DNA of 20,997 nucleotides from Stephanodiscus triporus (lineage: Eukaryota > Bacillariophyta > Thalassiosirophyceae > Thalassiosirales > Thalassiosiraceae). Location: the NCBI GenBank assembly GCA_036939755.1, contig JALLAZ010000149.1, forward strand, positions 1 to 20,997, given 5' to 3'. The notes under the pieces were generated by a model. That model did no database searches. It was given only the letters and a program-made list of their open reading frames with translations, and was not told where the DNA came from. The position numbers were made by a program, and so were the translations under genes. Shown here one piece after another: positions 1 through 9,845 of this stretch. Within the stretch, counting starts at the first letter, position 1; every line of letters starts with the position of its first letter.

Positions 1-1380
1 AAAAGGTGGGGAGGGATCAATCAGCAGGGGGGAGGGGGGGGAGGGGGGGGAGGAGTCACATAAGAGAGTTCAGGTTAGGCCGCAACGATATGATGAGTGA
101 GACGTGAAAAATATGTGTCATCATGTGATTAAGGTTTAGTGCGGTCAAGCCAGGTTGGTTGTATGCTTGGTCACTAAGCGGCATGATAATTCCTATGTAA
201 ACTTACCTAAATTCTTAGCAAGGTACATACCAAAGATGTCTCATACCGTAGAACTAAGGAGTGGTGCCATGTAGCTTGTACTTAGGTTTTCATAGTGTTC
301 ACATTAAAATTTACATCGGCAAACTGTATACCATTCGAAAGATCTCGTTAAGCTCTTTCAGATGGTTTTCTTCATTTTTGTTATGGGTTTTTTTTTAGAC
401 TTAACCAATAATGTCAATTGCTCTCTGATTGCCCAAAATTTTCATTCTTTCGTCGCCTTGCGTCTTGGGCGCAGATGCCTAGTCAGGGCCTTCCTTGGAC
501 CTAGAAGACACGGCCCACAGGCCGAGAGCGGGATTGATGGATAATTTTCCTGGTAGCTACTCCAAGTCTCAGTCAACCCCCCCAAAAAATAACCAACGGT
601 GAAATATTTTCGTAACTTTTTTCGCATCTTGTGCCGAATTTTTGGTACTTTTTTGTACCTGAATGGACACTGAAAAAAACTAATTGCCCATCAGAATATA
701 CTAAACGACACAAGAATACTTAACGTGATGACCACGAGGATTTTTCAGGCCACTCGTGCGCTTATTACCCTCCACTTCCAAACAAACGAACGCACGATCC
801 CCACACACAACTCACAACTTTTGACCATGACACAATCCGCCGTGCAACCATATTGCTATTATTTTCTCATTTTCTAACCGCCCTCATCCGCCAAAAATAG
901 GGCAGTCTACTCTCCCCAATGCACGCGACGAGGCGTCAACCTTTCTCAGACTACACCTAGTCATTTCGCGAGCGTCTACACGAGAAAAGTTGACCTGCCG
1001 AGTTGCTTTGATTTTTGATAGGGAGTCACCGCCCCAACGCGGCGGGGCGCATTTTTTCTTCTCCCCACGAGTGCTGCACGTTCATACGTCAGGAATTGGC
1101 TGTGTACTCTATCACCGAGCGATCAAACAAAGGGATCCTTCCGTCGTGACCTATTTGCAGAGTTATTTGTAAGTGAAGTAATTTTATTGAGTTTTGATGA
1201 ATATCCCCCCCATCCCATCTCACCCTTTTCTATTTCTCATCATGGTTTTAAACCTTGAAATTATAGGAAACACTAGCCAATGTTATCGAATACGCTCTGG
1301 TGCTGTGGTGGGGGGAATAGTACTCCAGAAGGCCCTCATTGCATGCCCATCTGACAATCAGCCATTTTTGAGAGATGAAA
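1..1380. other. Gene-free region
   Basis: No open frame here resembles a known protein, and the short frames present lack any family motif. The first 55 bases contain a G-rich tract with several runs of four or more G, which could form a quadruplex. The rest is AT-rich unique-looking sequence with scattered homopolymers. It may be intergenic DNA or the flank of the transposon-like unit that begins near 1.4 kb; I could not place a terminal repeat in it. Confidence 0.5.
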
Positions 1381-1408
1381 TCATGCAACAATCAAATCGA
1401 TTACTTGA

Positions 1409-2334
1409 TTACTTGGGTTGGTTCTTCTCTTCATCCGTGGATTCATCTTCCTCATCTTCTCTGTCATCCTCTTCTTCCTTGCTGTGTCCTTCATTGTCAC
1501 TATCAACGACCTCTTCGTCATAAGATAACATTTCCCTGAACCAATTTCATCCATCATGAAATTGTGATCGCTAATCTGAAGCATTTCTGGATGCAATGGG
1601 ACAACATGATTTCGCACTGTTGGATGGAGCCGAGACAATGGATTGCCACTGCTTATTGGAACCATGATTAAGTCTGCATGCAATACACTCTTCATTTGGA
1701 CAGTGACAACAACATCTCCGAGAGTATACCAAGATTTAGTACATTCGACTCTGTCATACCACCTCCCATCACAAACCCAATCACCCTTGGTAACCATCAT
1801 CATTGTGTTTTCAACCATTATATGTTCATCTTTCTCAATCTCTCGCGGATGATCCACCCATTTTACCAAGTAATATCTATCACATTCAACATCAACAGCA
1901 TAAGCACCCACACGACCGACGTTCACATTGCATGCTATTGTTTTTGCTAACTCTTTCAGAGTTGCAACAAAAGTCTCTTCCACTTCTTCATTGTCACATC
2001 CCTTTGTCGGATTGAAAGAAATTATCCTTGAATCATTCCACCCTCTTGTTTCATCGATCTTAAATATGGGCCAATACTTGCAGTTATCAGATGGACCACC
2101 ATATCGTGTGGTAATATTTGGATTTGACTGTTTATTTCTGCATCCCTGACACCCACAGAAGAAACGCCGTGCTGCAATTTTGATTCCAAGAAGTGGATCT
2201 CCAACAAAACAATAATGCAATCCTATTCCATACCTACTCTTTTTCTTATCAAAGCCAACTGCAGTCATTTTAACATTATGAGTAGAAGCATCCTCTACCG
2301 GCCTTAGATGATATCTTTGCTCTGTACTTTTTGC
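1409..2334 (-). pseudogene. Transposon-like protein, C-terminal module with acidic tail
   Basis: Open from just after a TGA at 2335-2337. The segment begins with RPVEDAS and the HYCFVGDPLLGIK...FFCGCQGCRNK region, then a conserved-looking block with YYLVKWVDHP and WVCDGRWYDRV. I recall similar blocks from repeated diatom proteins. Near 1540 the frame turns into a Lys/Arg-rich nonsense tail, whereas the next frame gives MLSYDEEVVDSDNEG followed by an acidic Glu/Asp tail that stops at a TAA at 1409-1411. The acidic version is the more likely original, so one indel lies near 1530-1560. Function unknown. Confidence 0.5.
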
Positions 2335-2487
2335 TCATGATCCTTGTAACGAAACTTGCGTTTAGGATTACTAAGAATGGAAAACATCATTTTTGTGCCA
2401 GACTGACTTTGGCACTGGTACCACGAATATCCATTCGATGAGTTGGTGCCTTGTAGTCACCATTTCCATCATCATCAGAATCTTCTG

Positions 2488-3132
2488 CTAATAGACCCGG
2501 GCGAGAGAATACTGAATCTGCATAGTTTTCTCTACACCTTGTAAACCGTCTACTTCCTCTTTTCCATGTCCCGGAGCTTGCACACAACGAACAAAACGCA
2601 CCCTCCAGGATATTGCTATCTGTGATAGGAAGTATAATACTTGACCACAACGATACTGGGAAGCACATCCATCTACTATTTCATATATGGCTTCCAATAA
2701 TTCTCGTGGAAGTTCGCCTTTCTTGTCCAAATCATTCAAGACATATTCTGTATTGCACCTGACCGTTGAACCATTTTGCTTCTTATCATCTGACAAATGA
2801 GTATATAATATCTTCCTGTAACCATCGCTTCCCATTGGTTTGTACAGCAAGGTTGCGCCTTCCATTGAAACATCTCCATCAGTTCCAATACCTTCGGACA
2901 TTATCTCGCCAGTCTGGCGTGGAGTGTATCGTTCAGAATGATCTCTCCGAAACAAAATGCTGTGATCATTGGATCGTACTTCATCGTCAACACTCTTTGC
3001 CAAGACAGTCGATCCAAGCATCACTACCAAGAACGTGTGATACAACATTGATTGTATATATGTATGATATGTCCCACCCTCTTTGATGAATTCATTCATT
3101 GGTTCTGATTTCATCATCCGGATATATTTCTT
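2488..3132 (-). pseudogene. Transposon-like protein, middle segment
   Basis: The frame continues in register from the preceding segment and runs about 209 residues from the first internal Met, with no recognised domain. It includes a hydrophobic stretch (YHTFLVVMLG) and a Cys-containing region near its end. It fails at a stop at 2488; the neighbouring frame from about 2500 down to 2387 carries an acidic EDSDDDGNGDYKAP stretch that reads as its natural continuation. This places a frameshift near 2490-2510. Between 2387 and 2335 all frames contain stops or are too short to judge. Confidence 0.45.
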
Positions 3133-4266
3133 TCAGATGGAAGATTGGTTAGCAGGATCACATGCCGAGCAATAATTTGTATTCCCCTTGTTGCATTGCA
3201 TATGTGTCTGTCCATGAATAATACATTTGTAGTAAGTGCCGAAGACACAATATCGTATTGGATCTGTGCACTTCTTTTCAATATCCATAATAAGATCGGT
3301 CCATTTTGGACACTCATTGCATTCACCCATTACACAACCAAATTTGTGAAAGTATTTACCATCGTTATCATTTTCATCGAGTTGAATGTAGATCTTGGGG
3401 CACGATAATTCTGCTGCTGCATCCCATGCTCTAACTGTTATTATGACGTTGTCTGATATCATCTTCTCCTTGTATGTAATGAGTTCATCTTGCATTGCTG
3501 TTTTTTCACGTGATCTTGTCATCACATCAATGATGGTTTGCTGTCTGACTATGAATCTCTTTCTCCACATTTGTAGACAAGAATACATGTCCTTAAAAAT
3601 TATACAGGTCTGACAGCCGCACATTTGCTTATAACGTTCGCCAGCTTTCTTGATGTGTTTGGGCATTATCTTCATAAGTGTTGATTCAGAATAAAGGACA
3701 GTATCTTCATTTAGGATCATGTCAGAATAGTTATCAATCATGTAGAGTCTCAGTTCTCTGTACGATCCCATCAGTAGTTTCTTCTGGATTTTGATTGGCT
3801 TGTTGTCTGTATCAAATATAACTTGGCCATTTCTACCCCTCATCCATACCATATCATTTTTGAGTGGATTCTTGATGACTAGTTGACAGTCTTTTTCAAT
3901 CCATTGTTCAAACTTGACTAACTGTGCATCCTTGAACTTGGACCGTGTTTGGTCAGCATCTACAAACTCAAATCCTTTCTTGTCTCCAGACATGATGAGA
4001 CCAATTTGGTTGCTAGATTTCTTCTTTGCTCGACAAATGGCATACTTGCTGAGTCGAATTTGTTTCCCAGATGCACTTGCAGACAATTGTTTGGAGCCGT
4101 TGTCATAATGAAGGCAAGCAAAAACCATATTGACAAATGCTCTCTGACCGTTTGTGATCCTACCTTTTCTGCATTCAAAGATTTTATTGAGAATAGCCTT
4201 CATGGACTTAAGCATACGAAGACCTGCTCTAGACTCATTGTCCATCAATTGATTTTGTAATACCAA
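3133..4266 (-). pseudogene. Transposon-like protein, N-terminal segment
   Basis: This open stretch encodes about 377 residues and has no certain ATG start: the frame continues upstream to about 4334 through C-rich low-complexity sequence, which suggests a 5' truncation. The last third is Cys-rich, with CGCQTC, then CVMGECNECPKW, and then several Cys/His residues ending in CSACD, a spacing that suggests metal binding. The segment ends at a TGA (3133-3135), but the same frame continues immediately with KKYIRMM into the next segment, so the stop looks like one nonsense change inside a longer protein. No enzymatic motif was recognised. Confidence 0.5.
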
Positions 4267-4334
4267 CTTTGTATCGTCAATGATTGACTTGTGTGAAAGG
4301 AATAGATCAAGGGGGAAGGGGAGAGATCGAGCTG

Positions 4335-4772
4335 GGTGGAGCGGGGGGGGGGTTGTCGGTGATGTGGGATGAGATGAGCTGTAGCAATCCTAGACGCGCC
4401 AAGGGCGGCATTGGCTGCCCTCCTTTACGCCTGAGCATGGTGGCGAACAGAGTGGGGTTGACCCCCGCAGCAAAAAAAAAAGAAAAAAAAACGTTTTGGG
4501 CCGGTTAGACTCACACACCTGCTCGAGAAGGATAACACACCAACCTTCTACCAATCGTATCTTGGTCAGTTTACATCCCCAAACCATGCCACAAGTGAGA
4601 CTTCTTATTTTTTTGACCTACCCTACAATTTCTAAAAAGTGATTTAGAAACCGAGTTGCCAAATGAGGTCAAATGTACAGTACACATGTTCATGATTAGA
4701 ATGACATAGTCATGTTCCTATTTACAAGATGATGACTCTTTTAGGGACACTCCCCATCAACAGTTTTTTGTA
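4335..4772. other. Spacer between two decayed elements
   Basis: No coding evidence. It contains a run of ten G near 4345 and an A-rich tract at about 4472-4491 that is interrupted by single G. The A tract lies on the plus strand, so it is on the wrong strand to be the tail of the minus-strand LINE that ends close by. It could be the tail of an unrelated insertion. Confidence 0.4.
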
Positions 4773-4791
4773 GTATGTATGTATGTATGTA
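4773..4791. repeat. (GTAT)n microsatellite
   Basis: Four and a half GTAT units. The position about 100 bp past the last stop of the minus-strand LINE frame suggests it may be the 3'-terminal repeat of that element. Confidence 0.6.
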
Positions 4792-4888
4792 GGCTGCTTT
4801 CATCGTGTTAATATAATTAATTTTCTACCTTGTGAAATAGCTAAACAAAAATAACAAATATAAGAGATGTGAGAAATCATGATTCCAT

Positions 4889-5425
4889 CTAATCGTTTTC
4901 CCAGTCGGCTGCTATTGTGTACATGATTTCATGCGTGTCTGTCCCCCAAATTTCTGCCGCTGTGCCGTGCATGAAGTGTGCCAGTTGATGTTCCGGAGCC
5001 ATCTGGTAGAATTCCTGTACTGGACAGGGAAGGCACATCCCATATGCAACTAAGATGCCGGTGTCGAACCCCTTATGTTGTCAGCTTGTCTGGATGGAGA
5101 AGAAGTTCACGGACCAGTGGATAGCTTTTTCTTCACATGGGAGAGTGTTGGGATAGGTATGCTTGCAAAGTTTTTTGGTAAGTAGTTGAGTCACGGGGGT
5201 TTCAGATGGGACAGGTTCATGGGCGCAGACTCTGTTGAAGCTCACTAGCAGTAGCAGCTGTTGGACTGTAGGTGGGAGGCGTTGGAAGCTGGGTGAGTTT
5301 GGTGTGAGAAAGTTCATGGCGGGGTCAGTCATCAAGAGTGCATTGTGTGTTCCATTGTCATGACTTGGGGCAGGTACGGAAGGCAAGTGAGAGTCAAAGA
5401 AGCCCAGCGAAAAAAAATACATTCT
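4889..5425 (-). pseudogene. LINE ORF2 3' tail frame, identity uncertain
   Basis: A run of eight A at 5410-5417 marks the point where the RT frame (ending KTECIFF) shifts into a new frame (SLGFFDSHLPSVPAP). That frame is open to 4889 except for one TGA at 5081-5083. The part after this TGA, about 63 residues beginning QHKGFDTGILVAYG and ending ADWEND before a TAG, reads like ordinary protein sequence. I did not recognise it. The expected LINE segment after the RT is not evident, so the tail may be a rearranged LINE end or a captured fragment of another gene. Confidence 0.4.
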
Positions 5426-6590
5426 GTCTTTGATGCTGTCGTCCCATGGCCAATGTGCAATTCGAGTCCAAGTCTCCCAAAGTGATGGTAAAGGAGTGTG
5501 AGTCCACGCATCATGTCTTCTCGTGACTTGTAAATAAATGCCCCATCATCAACTTAGAGGCATTGAAGAATTTTGACTGCGGTAAGATCTCGTGAAAGGT
5601 ACTCCTTTGGAAGGTGGCGGCCTCGTAATATCCCTTTGCCTGACGTGAGGGACAGCCCGGTGAATGATCGAACTGTGCAGACATCAATTCCCGCTTGTTT
5701 TCATTCAGCTTTGAGTGTCTCCGCAAATGCAGACATGAGGAAGAGAAATAGAACCGGGGCCATATTGTTGCCTTGACGAACACCAATGCATACTTGGTAC
5801 TCCACGTGGGTGATGAGGTGTGGGAAGGCTGGTGTAGGGTGAAAGAAGGTGTTCTCTACTCGCATTTTGTTGGCAGTGAGACGAACTTGGAGGAGATTTT
5901 CACCGTGCATGTTGCTTAGCAGAATACCATGTGGTCCAAGTGTCTCCTTTTGTTCTTCGCAGTGTCTAGTGCCAATCCGCACATTGATGTCTCCACCTAG
6001 AATGACTTGAGTGGAAGGGCTCATGGTGCTTATCATGGAGTCCAGTAGAGCGCAGAACTGATCATGGCGTTGGTTGTCACATGGGAAGTAGGCTGAGATG
6101 AGGGACATTGAGAGTGCTTTCCCTGTGATGTATCATCCTCTGGAGTCAAACAAATCAAATTGAAGTTCATTTGTATGAGAATGAAGCGTCCAACAAAGTC
6201 ATCATTGGTAGTAATGGTGATGGGAGGCGAAGATCCAGCTGCTTTCCATGCATCATGAAAGAGCAGGGAGAGAATAATTGCAACTCCTCTGACGAGATGT
6301 TGACGGCCACTTTTGCCACGGGCCGCGATGTGGCGGAAGATGTGATAACCGTTGACATTGATATCAAATTTTTCGGCGCCATCTTTCTACATTTCTTGAA
6401 CCAGCCATGCGCCGACATCGTGTTGGCACATGTAATTGATCAGGTATTCAAGCTTGGAGAGATCAGGGGGCTTGTTGACAAGAATATTGCCATCTGGGTC
6501 CCGTGGGCCACGCCAGAGGCCTTGGGCTTTTTGGGTATAGATGGTGGTAAGATTGTGTTTCTCATGTTTGATATTGTTGTTGTTGCTCAT
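5332..6590 (-). pseudogene. LINE ORF2 remnant: endonuclease plus reverse transcriptase
   Basis: The frame starts near an ATG at 6590 (MSNNNNIKHEKHN) and shows the endonuclease start IYTQKAQGL and LVQEM, where a TAG at 6387-6389 sits in the place normally occupied by Trp. The same frame continues (FDINVNGYHIFRHIAARG), shifts by one base near 6160, meets a TGA at 6133-6135, and reaches the endonuclease core SLISAYFPC and GGDINVRIG. After VENTFF the sequence jumps to the RT block GVRQGNNMAPVLF, so the endonuclease C-terminus and the first RT motifs, including motif A, are missing. A TGA follows at 5701-5703. The RT catalytic box reads stop-VDDGAF because the first codon is TAA (5554-5556). The copy cannot encode active enzymes. 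Confidence 0.75.
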
Positions 6591-6645
6591 AGATTCATGG
6601 GGCTGTAGGTTTGTGCGGTGTCCATCATTGCTGGCCAGGCTTGTG

Positions 6646-7701
6646 TTACAGCCATGAGAGCTGAGAGCTGTCCATGGGCGTAGATGGAGGGAAGGATGGG
6701 GTAGGGGGTAGCCTATTCTGCTCTTGTCGGCCATGAAGTGTGGAGGAGATGGGAGTAGAATGCTCGGTGGGGGTGTCGAGCTCCACACTATCATTGTGAT
6801 AGATTGGCGTTGACGGCAGTAAGGTGCTCACTTCAGTGGCGAGTGGCATATAGTGGGCAGTTGGACCCAAATTGCTTGTTAGCATTTCATGCTGGTCACT
6901 AATGATCGACAGTGTTGGATGGAAGTTGGGATCATCATCATCAACAACAAGGGCTGATTCAATTGCTTTGAGAGCTTCGTCAAGACACGTGTATGGCACG
7001 TTGAAATCCAGTAGTTCGTCATCCAGGATGAGTGAGATGGCCCCAGCAAGGTGTTCAATTGAGTTGACAAAAGGTGAGGAGGGAAGGTCTGAGTGAGATA
7101 TATTATTCGCAAGGGCATCTTCAATCGCATTGATGGTGTTCTCAAGGCACGTGGTAGTGGCACGGAAATCAAAGAGTGCAGTGTCCAGGATGGTTGATAA
7201 TCTGCATGAGAGCTGGTCGATAGAGTTGGTCGGGATGGCATTGTGGGTTTCAGATGTCGAGTTACGGCTGAGATAGACAATGATGAAGCAGTGGCGGAGT
7301 TATAGCCATTGAATCGAGGAGCGGGAGCAATGGCGGTAATGAATCGCAGGTGGCATAGATGCTTTTGAAGGTCGCATTGTTCGTCTTGAGCGGCGTGTCA
7401 TGCATGGTGGTGGGGGGTGTTTTTTTGGGAGTCGAGCCCTTTTCCCATCGGCACCAAGGCGTCCCCATTGCTGTGTCGACTGTTGGTGGGAGGGATGGGT
7501 TGAGATTGGGTGTTGGGTTTGATGGATGGTGGCGGGGAAGGTCGTCGACGGCGTCGCCGACGGCAATCCCATGATCACCTCCTCAACATATCGTTTTTTC
7601 GTCGTTTTTTGTCGATGACCATGGCGAGCTGGGGAAATGAGTAGAGGGCAATGATTGGGTCCGCGGTCCCGCCTCCGCTTCTGGTACTTTAGAGTATACA
7701 T
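6646..7701 (-). pseudogene. LINE ORF1 (one internal stop)
   Basis: A single frame runs from an ATG at 7701 to a stop at 6646 and is broken only by a TAA at 7300-7302, giving a conceptual protein of about 351 residues. The first part is basic and rich in Pro, Ser, Thr and His (starting MYTLKYQKRRRD). The centre contains two tandem units 54 residues apart; shared positions include NSI, ILD, L.DF, TCL, and AIE.AL. The end is Pro/Ser/Thr-rich. No zinc knuckle or RRM was recognised. Its position directly upstream of the endonuclease frame is what marks it as ORF1, the presumed RNA-binding protein; that role is inferred. Confidence 0.55.
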
Positions 7702-7735
7702 TTAAATATTGATGGGAGTAATCATGGCTGATGTA

Positions 7736-8020
7736 TAGGCCGGGGTTTAAGAACCAACTAATGTTTTAAGATGCGACAGCTAAATCGATCGGTATCTCTT
7801 TTTCCCCATATCGTAAAAAGTTAAGATTGAGGGCTGTGTTAATCCTTATTAGACGACCAGCATACCGTTGGATTGTTTTTTTGCGCTGAATCGTTTTGGT
7901 GTATCCCCCATTTTCTTAAAACGATCGCATCAATATCAATTTTGATCTTTTCTATTTTGCTAATTACGATAGATTTAGTGTCTGGTTCTGAATCCCCAGT
8001 GGTTCTTAAACCCCGTCCAA
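7736..8020. mobile_element. MITE-like inverted-repeat element, TA flanks
   Basis: The two ends are inverted copies sharing CGGGGTTTAAGAACCA, and the outer bases also match imperfectly (TAGGCC left, TTGGAC on the reverse complement of the right end). Similarity continues inward for about 60 bp with small gaps, including CTAAATCGATCG against CTAAATCTATCG. A TA dinucleotide lies just outside each end (7734-7735 and 8021-8022), the duplication expected for Tc1/mariner-type insertion. The 285-bp interior has no coding capacity. It is therefore a non-autonomous DNA element by structure; the transposase family is inferred only from TA. Confidence 0.75.
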
Positions 8021-8292
8021 TAGGGTAGGGGGATGATCGACAATCAGGAGGGTGGTCTACACGTCAACCCTTGCAGAGTACTGCGTCAATATGGAGTGAA
8101 AGAATTAGAGTATGAGTGTTCAAATACAAACGGGGCTTTTCGTATTTTTGGCATCGAATCATCCACACGCGTAGCCAAAGGGGCGATTAATAATGCCATC
8201 CAGTAAAGCAGGGGTAGTAATCTGGCAACACTAAGGAAGTGATAACGGCAAAACAATTAAATTAATATACAAACTGGACGTTGCGCCATAAT

Positions 8293-9845
8293 TTACTCGT
8301 CCTTCGCTCTCAAGTCGGCCAGTCCGAATGCCTGATTCTCGTAGTCGTAAATGCTGTAAAATTGCCTCAAGAAGCTATCACCCATCAGCCAAACGTTGCC
8401 GTCGTACTCGGGCGGGAATGGTCCCGCACCGCCGCGAGCGCCGACCGAGCGCTTGACTCCCTCGACGACGTCCTCGTCGAGCTCTCCGTCAAGCTCGGCG
8501 TCGACATCTTCGACCTCGGCGTCGTCGAATCGCATGACGGAAACGGCGAGGAAGCAATACGTTCCGGAGTCGTCCTTGATGACCAGGTCCTCCCCGGGCA
8601 CGATCACGGACTTCCCTCCCACGGTGAACTCGAGGTCGGGGACGTCGACCTTGCAATTTATCAGATACAGCCCGACCTGGGCGACGTACTGCGCATTCAG
8701 CTGGTCGGCCATGGCCGACGCCTGGTACTGCGGGGCGTATATCAACGACGTACCGGTGTCCATGATGCCGGCGCTATCCGCGGATATGACGGCGGATCCG
8801 AACCTCACGCCGTCCATCTTGACGAGCCAGTACGAGGGCGTCAAAAGGTCGACCCACGTCACGTCGCCGACGATCTTGGACTCGTCGTACCCGCCCACGG
8901 CGAGCTCGCCGTCCTCCTCGTCGCCGAGGTAGAACGCGAACATGGCCCTCTCCAGCACGCCCTGCTCCTTGAGGTTGGGTATGAGGGTGTTCACGCCCGG
9001 GTTCCTCGACAGGGAGGGGAAGGCCAGGCCGAGGATGCCGTCGAATTTCGCCGCGTCGTCTGCGAAGGTGAGGAGGGGGGGGGGGGGATCGGGGGTCGGG
9101 GATCCGATGGAGGGAGGGGGGGGGGAAGGGGGGAAGGGGGGGAGGGGAAGGTCAATTACGAGCGATTATGCAAGAGACGTATATATGGTGCGGATCGAAA
9201 AGTTAAGTACTCACACAACCTCCCCAAACCGTCGGTGTGTTCCGCCAGCGCGAACGTCTGTCCCGCGGAGGTGTAATCGTCCGCGAGCGTCACGTCGTCG
9301 ACGCCGTACGTTCCCGACACCGGGCCGCTCCCGTACATGATGCTGAACTCGGTCTTGGACCCCGGCCGAACCTCGGCGTACGTGGACGACGCGGACTTGT
9401 CGAACGTCGACTTCAGGGCGCAGTTCGACGACTCGAGTCGGCACTCGCCGGCGGGTATCCACAGGTCCGACGAGCCTGTGTCGAACACCACCTGGAATTT
9501 CTGGGCGGGCGTCCCGACGTCGATGGAGCCCCAGTATTGGGCGTTCTGGAGGTCGTGCAGGACGGTGTCCTCCTCCCCCCCCCCGCCGCGAATTCGCCTC
9601 CTTCGGCTCGTGGCGGCGACGACTGAGGCGGCGACGACTGAGGCGGCGGCGGCGGAGGAGGAGGAGGAGGAGGAGTGCGACGACGACGAAACCGTGTCGA
9701 GGACGGAGGGGTCGAACGACGACAGCAGATGGGCGTGGTGCTCCTCGTCGGGGATTTTGGTCATGGGGATCTTCAGGAGCTCGGCGGAGGCGACTGCGGC
9801 GCCGCCGGCAAGGGCGACGGATAGGGCGAGGGATCGGAACAACAT
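8293..9845 (-). CDS. Cathepsin D-type aspartic protease, two exons
   Basis: Pepsin-family (A1) endopeptidase of the secretory or vacuolar system. Exons 9845-9215 and 9059-8293 join across a 155-bp intron (donor GTGAGT, acceptor GCAG behind a C-rich tract), giving 465 residues. Residues 1-21 are a signal peptide (MLFRSLALSVALAGG). A Ser/Ala-rich propeptide with RRRR at 81-84 precedes the mature domain. The first catalytic motif is FDTGSSDLW with Asp122, the flap Tyr is about 171 (MYGSGP), KFDGILGLAF follows the splice junction, and the second catalytic motif is MDTGTSLIYAP. It ends with a typical WLMGDSFLRQFYSIYD block. The donor is chosen to keep the frame and gives GRLYDAAKFDG; nearby GT dinucleotides do not keep it. 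Its 5' end faces KTI12 across 434 bp. Confidence 0.88.
9060..9214 (-). other. Intron with C-rich coding strand
   Basis: The plus strand of this intron holds G runs of up to about twelve bases over some 90 bp, so the transcript has a long C-rich pyrimidine tract ending directly in the acceptor GCAG. The plus strand could form G-quadruplexes and the transcript strand an i-motif-like structure. Lengths of such runs are prone to sequencing and replication error. Confidence 0.7.

Larger units (their letters stand above)
1409..4334 (-). mobile_element. Degenerate transposon-like coding region, class unassigned
   Basis: A single minus-strand frame is open from about 4334 to the TGA at 3133-3135, resumes at once to 2488, and is open again from 2334 to about 1540; after a frameshift a different frame carries an acidic tail to a TAA at 1409-1411. 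The pieces together encode roughly 900 residues. The conceptual protein has a basic, alpha-helical first part, a Cys-rich middle and a C-terminal module with an HYCFVGDPLLG...CGCQGC segment. From memory, this last module (HY...DP.LG followed by C.C..C) recurs in repetitive diatom proteins; that is recall, not a search. I saw no RT, integrase or clear DDE signature and could not find terminal inverted repeats or a target-site duplication, so the element boundaries are only the coding limits. Confidence 0.55.
4773..7735 (-). mobile_element. Decayed non-LTR retrotransposon (LINE), minus strand
   Basis: Read on the minus strand the element carries ORF1 (7701-6646), then ORF2 with an apurinic-type endonuclease and reverse transcriptase remnants (6590-5332), then a weakly understood tail frame to 4889. 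About 100 bp beyond the last stop there is a (GTAT)n microsatellite at 4773-4791, which reads (ATAC)n on the element strand. Several LINE clades end in a short tandem repeat instead of poly(A), so I use it as the provisional 3' end. The 5' end is provisionally at the inner edge of the inverted-repeat element at 7736. The endonuclease-before-RT order fits the CR1/Jockey/RTE type of LINE; I did not assign the clade. Confidence 0.7.

Noticed and set aside
3133..3135. In-frame TGA as a selenocysteine codon
   Set aside because: The surrounding protein has other frameshifts and no selenoenzyme motif, so a simple nonsense change is more likely.
8281..9276. Long plus-strand open frame opposite the protease
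   Set aside because: It is antisense to both protease exons and crosses the intron; its sequence is a GC-rich mirror frame with no family motif.
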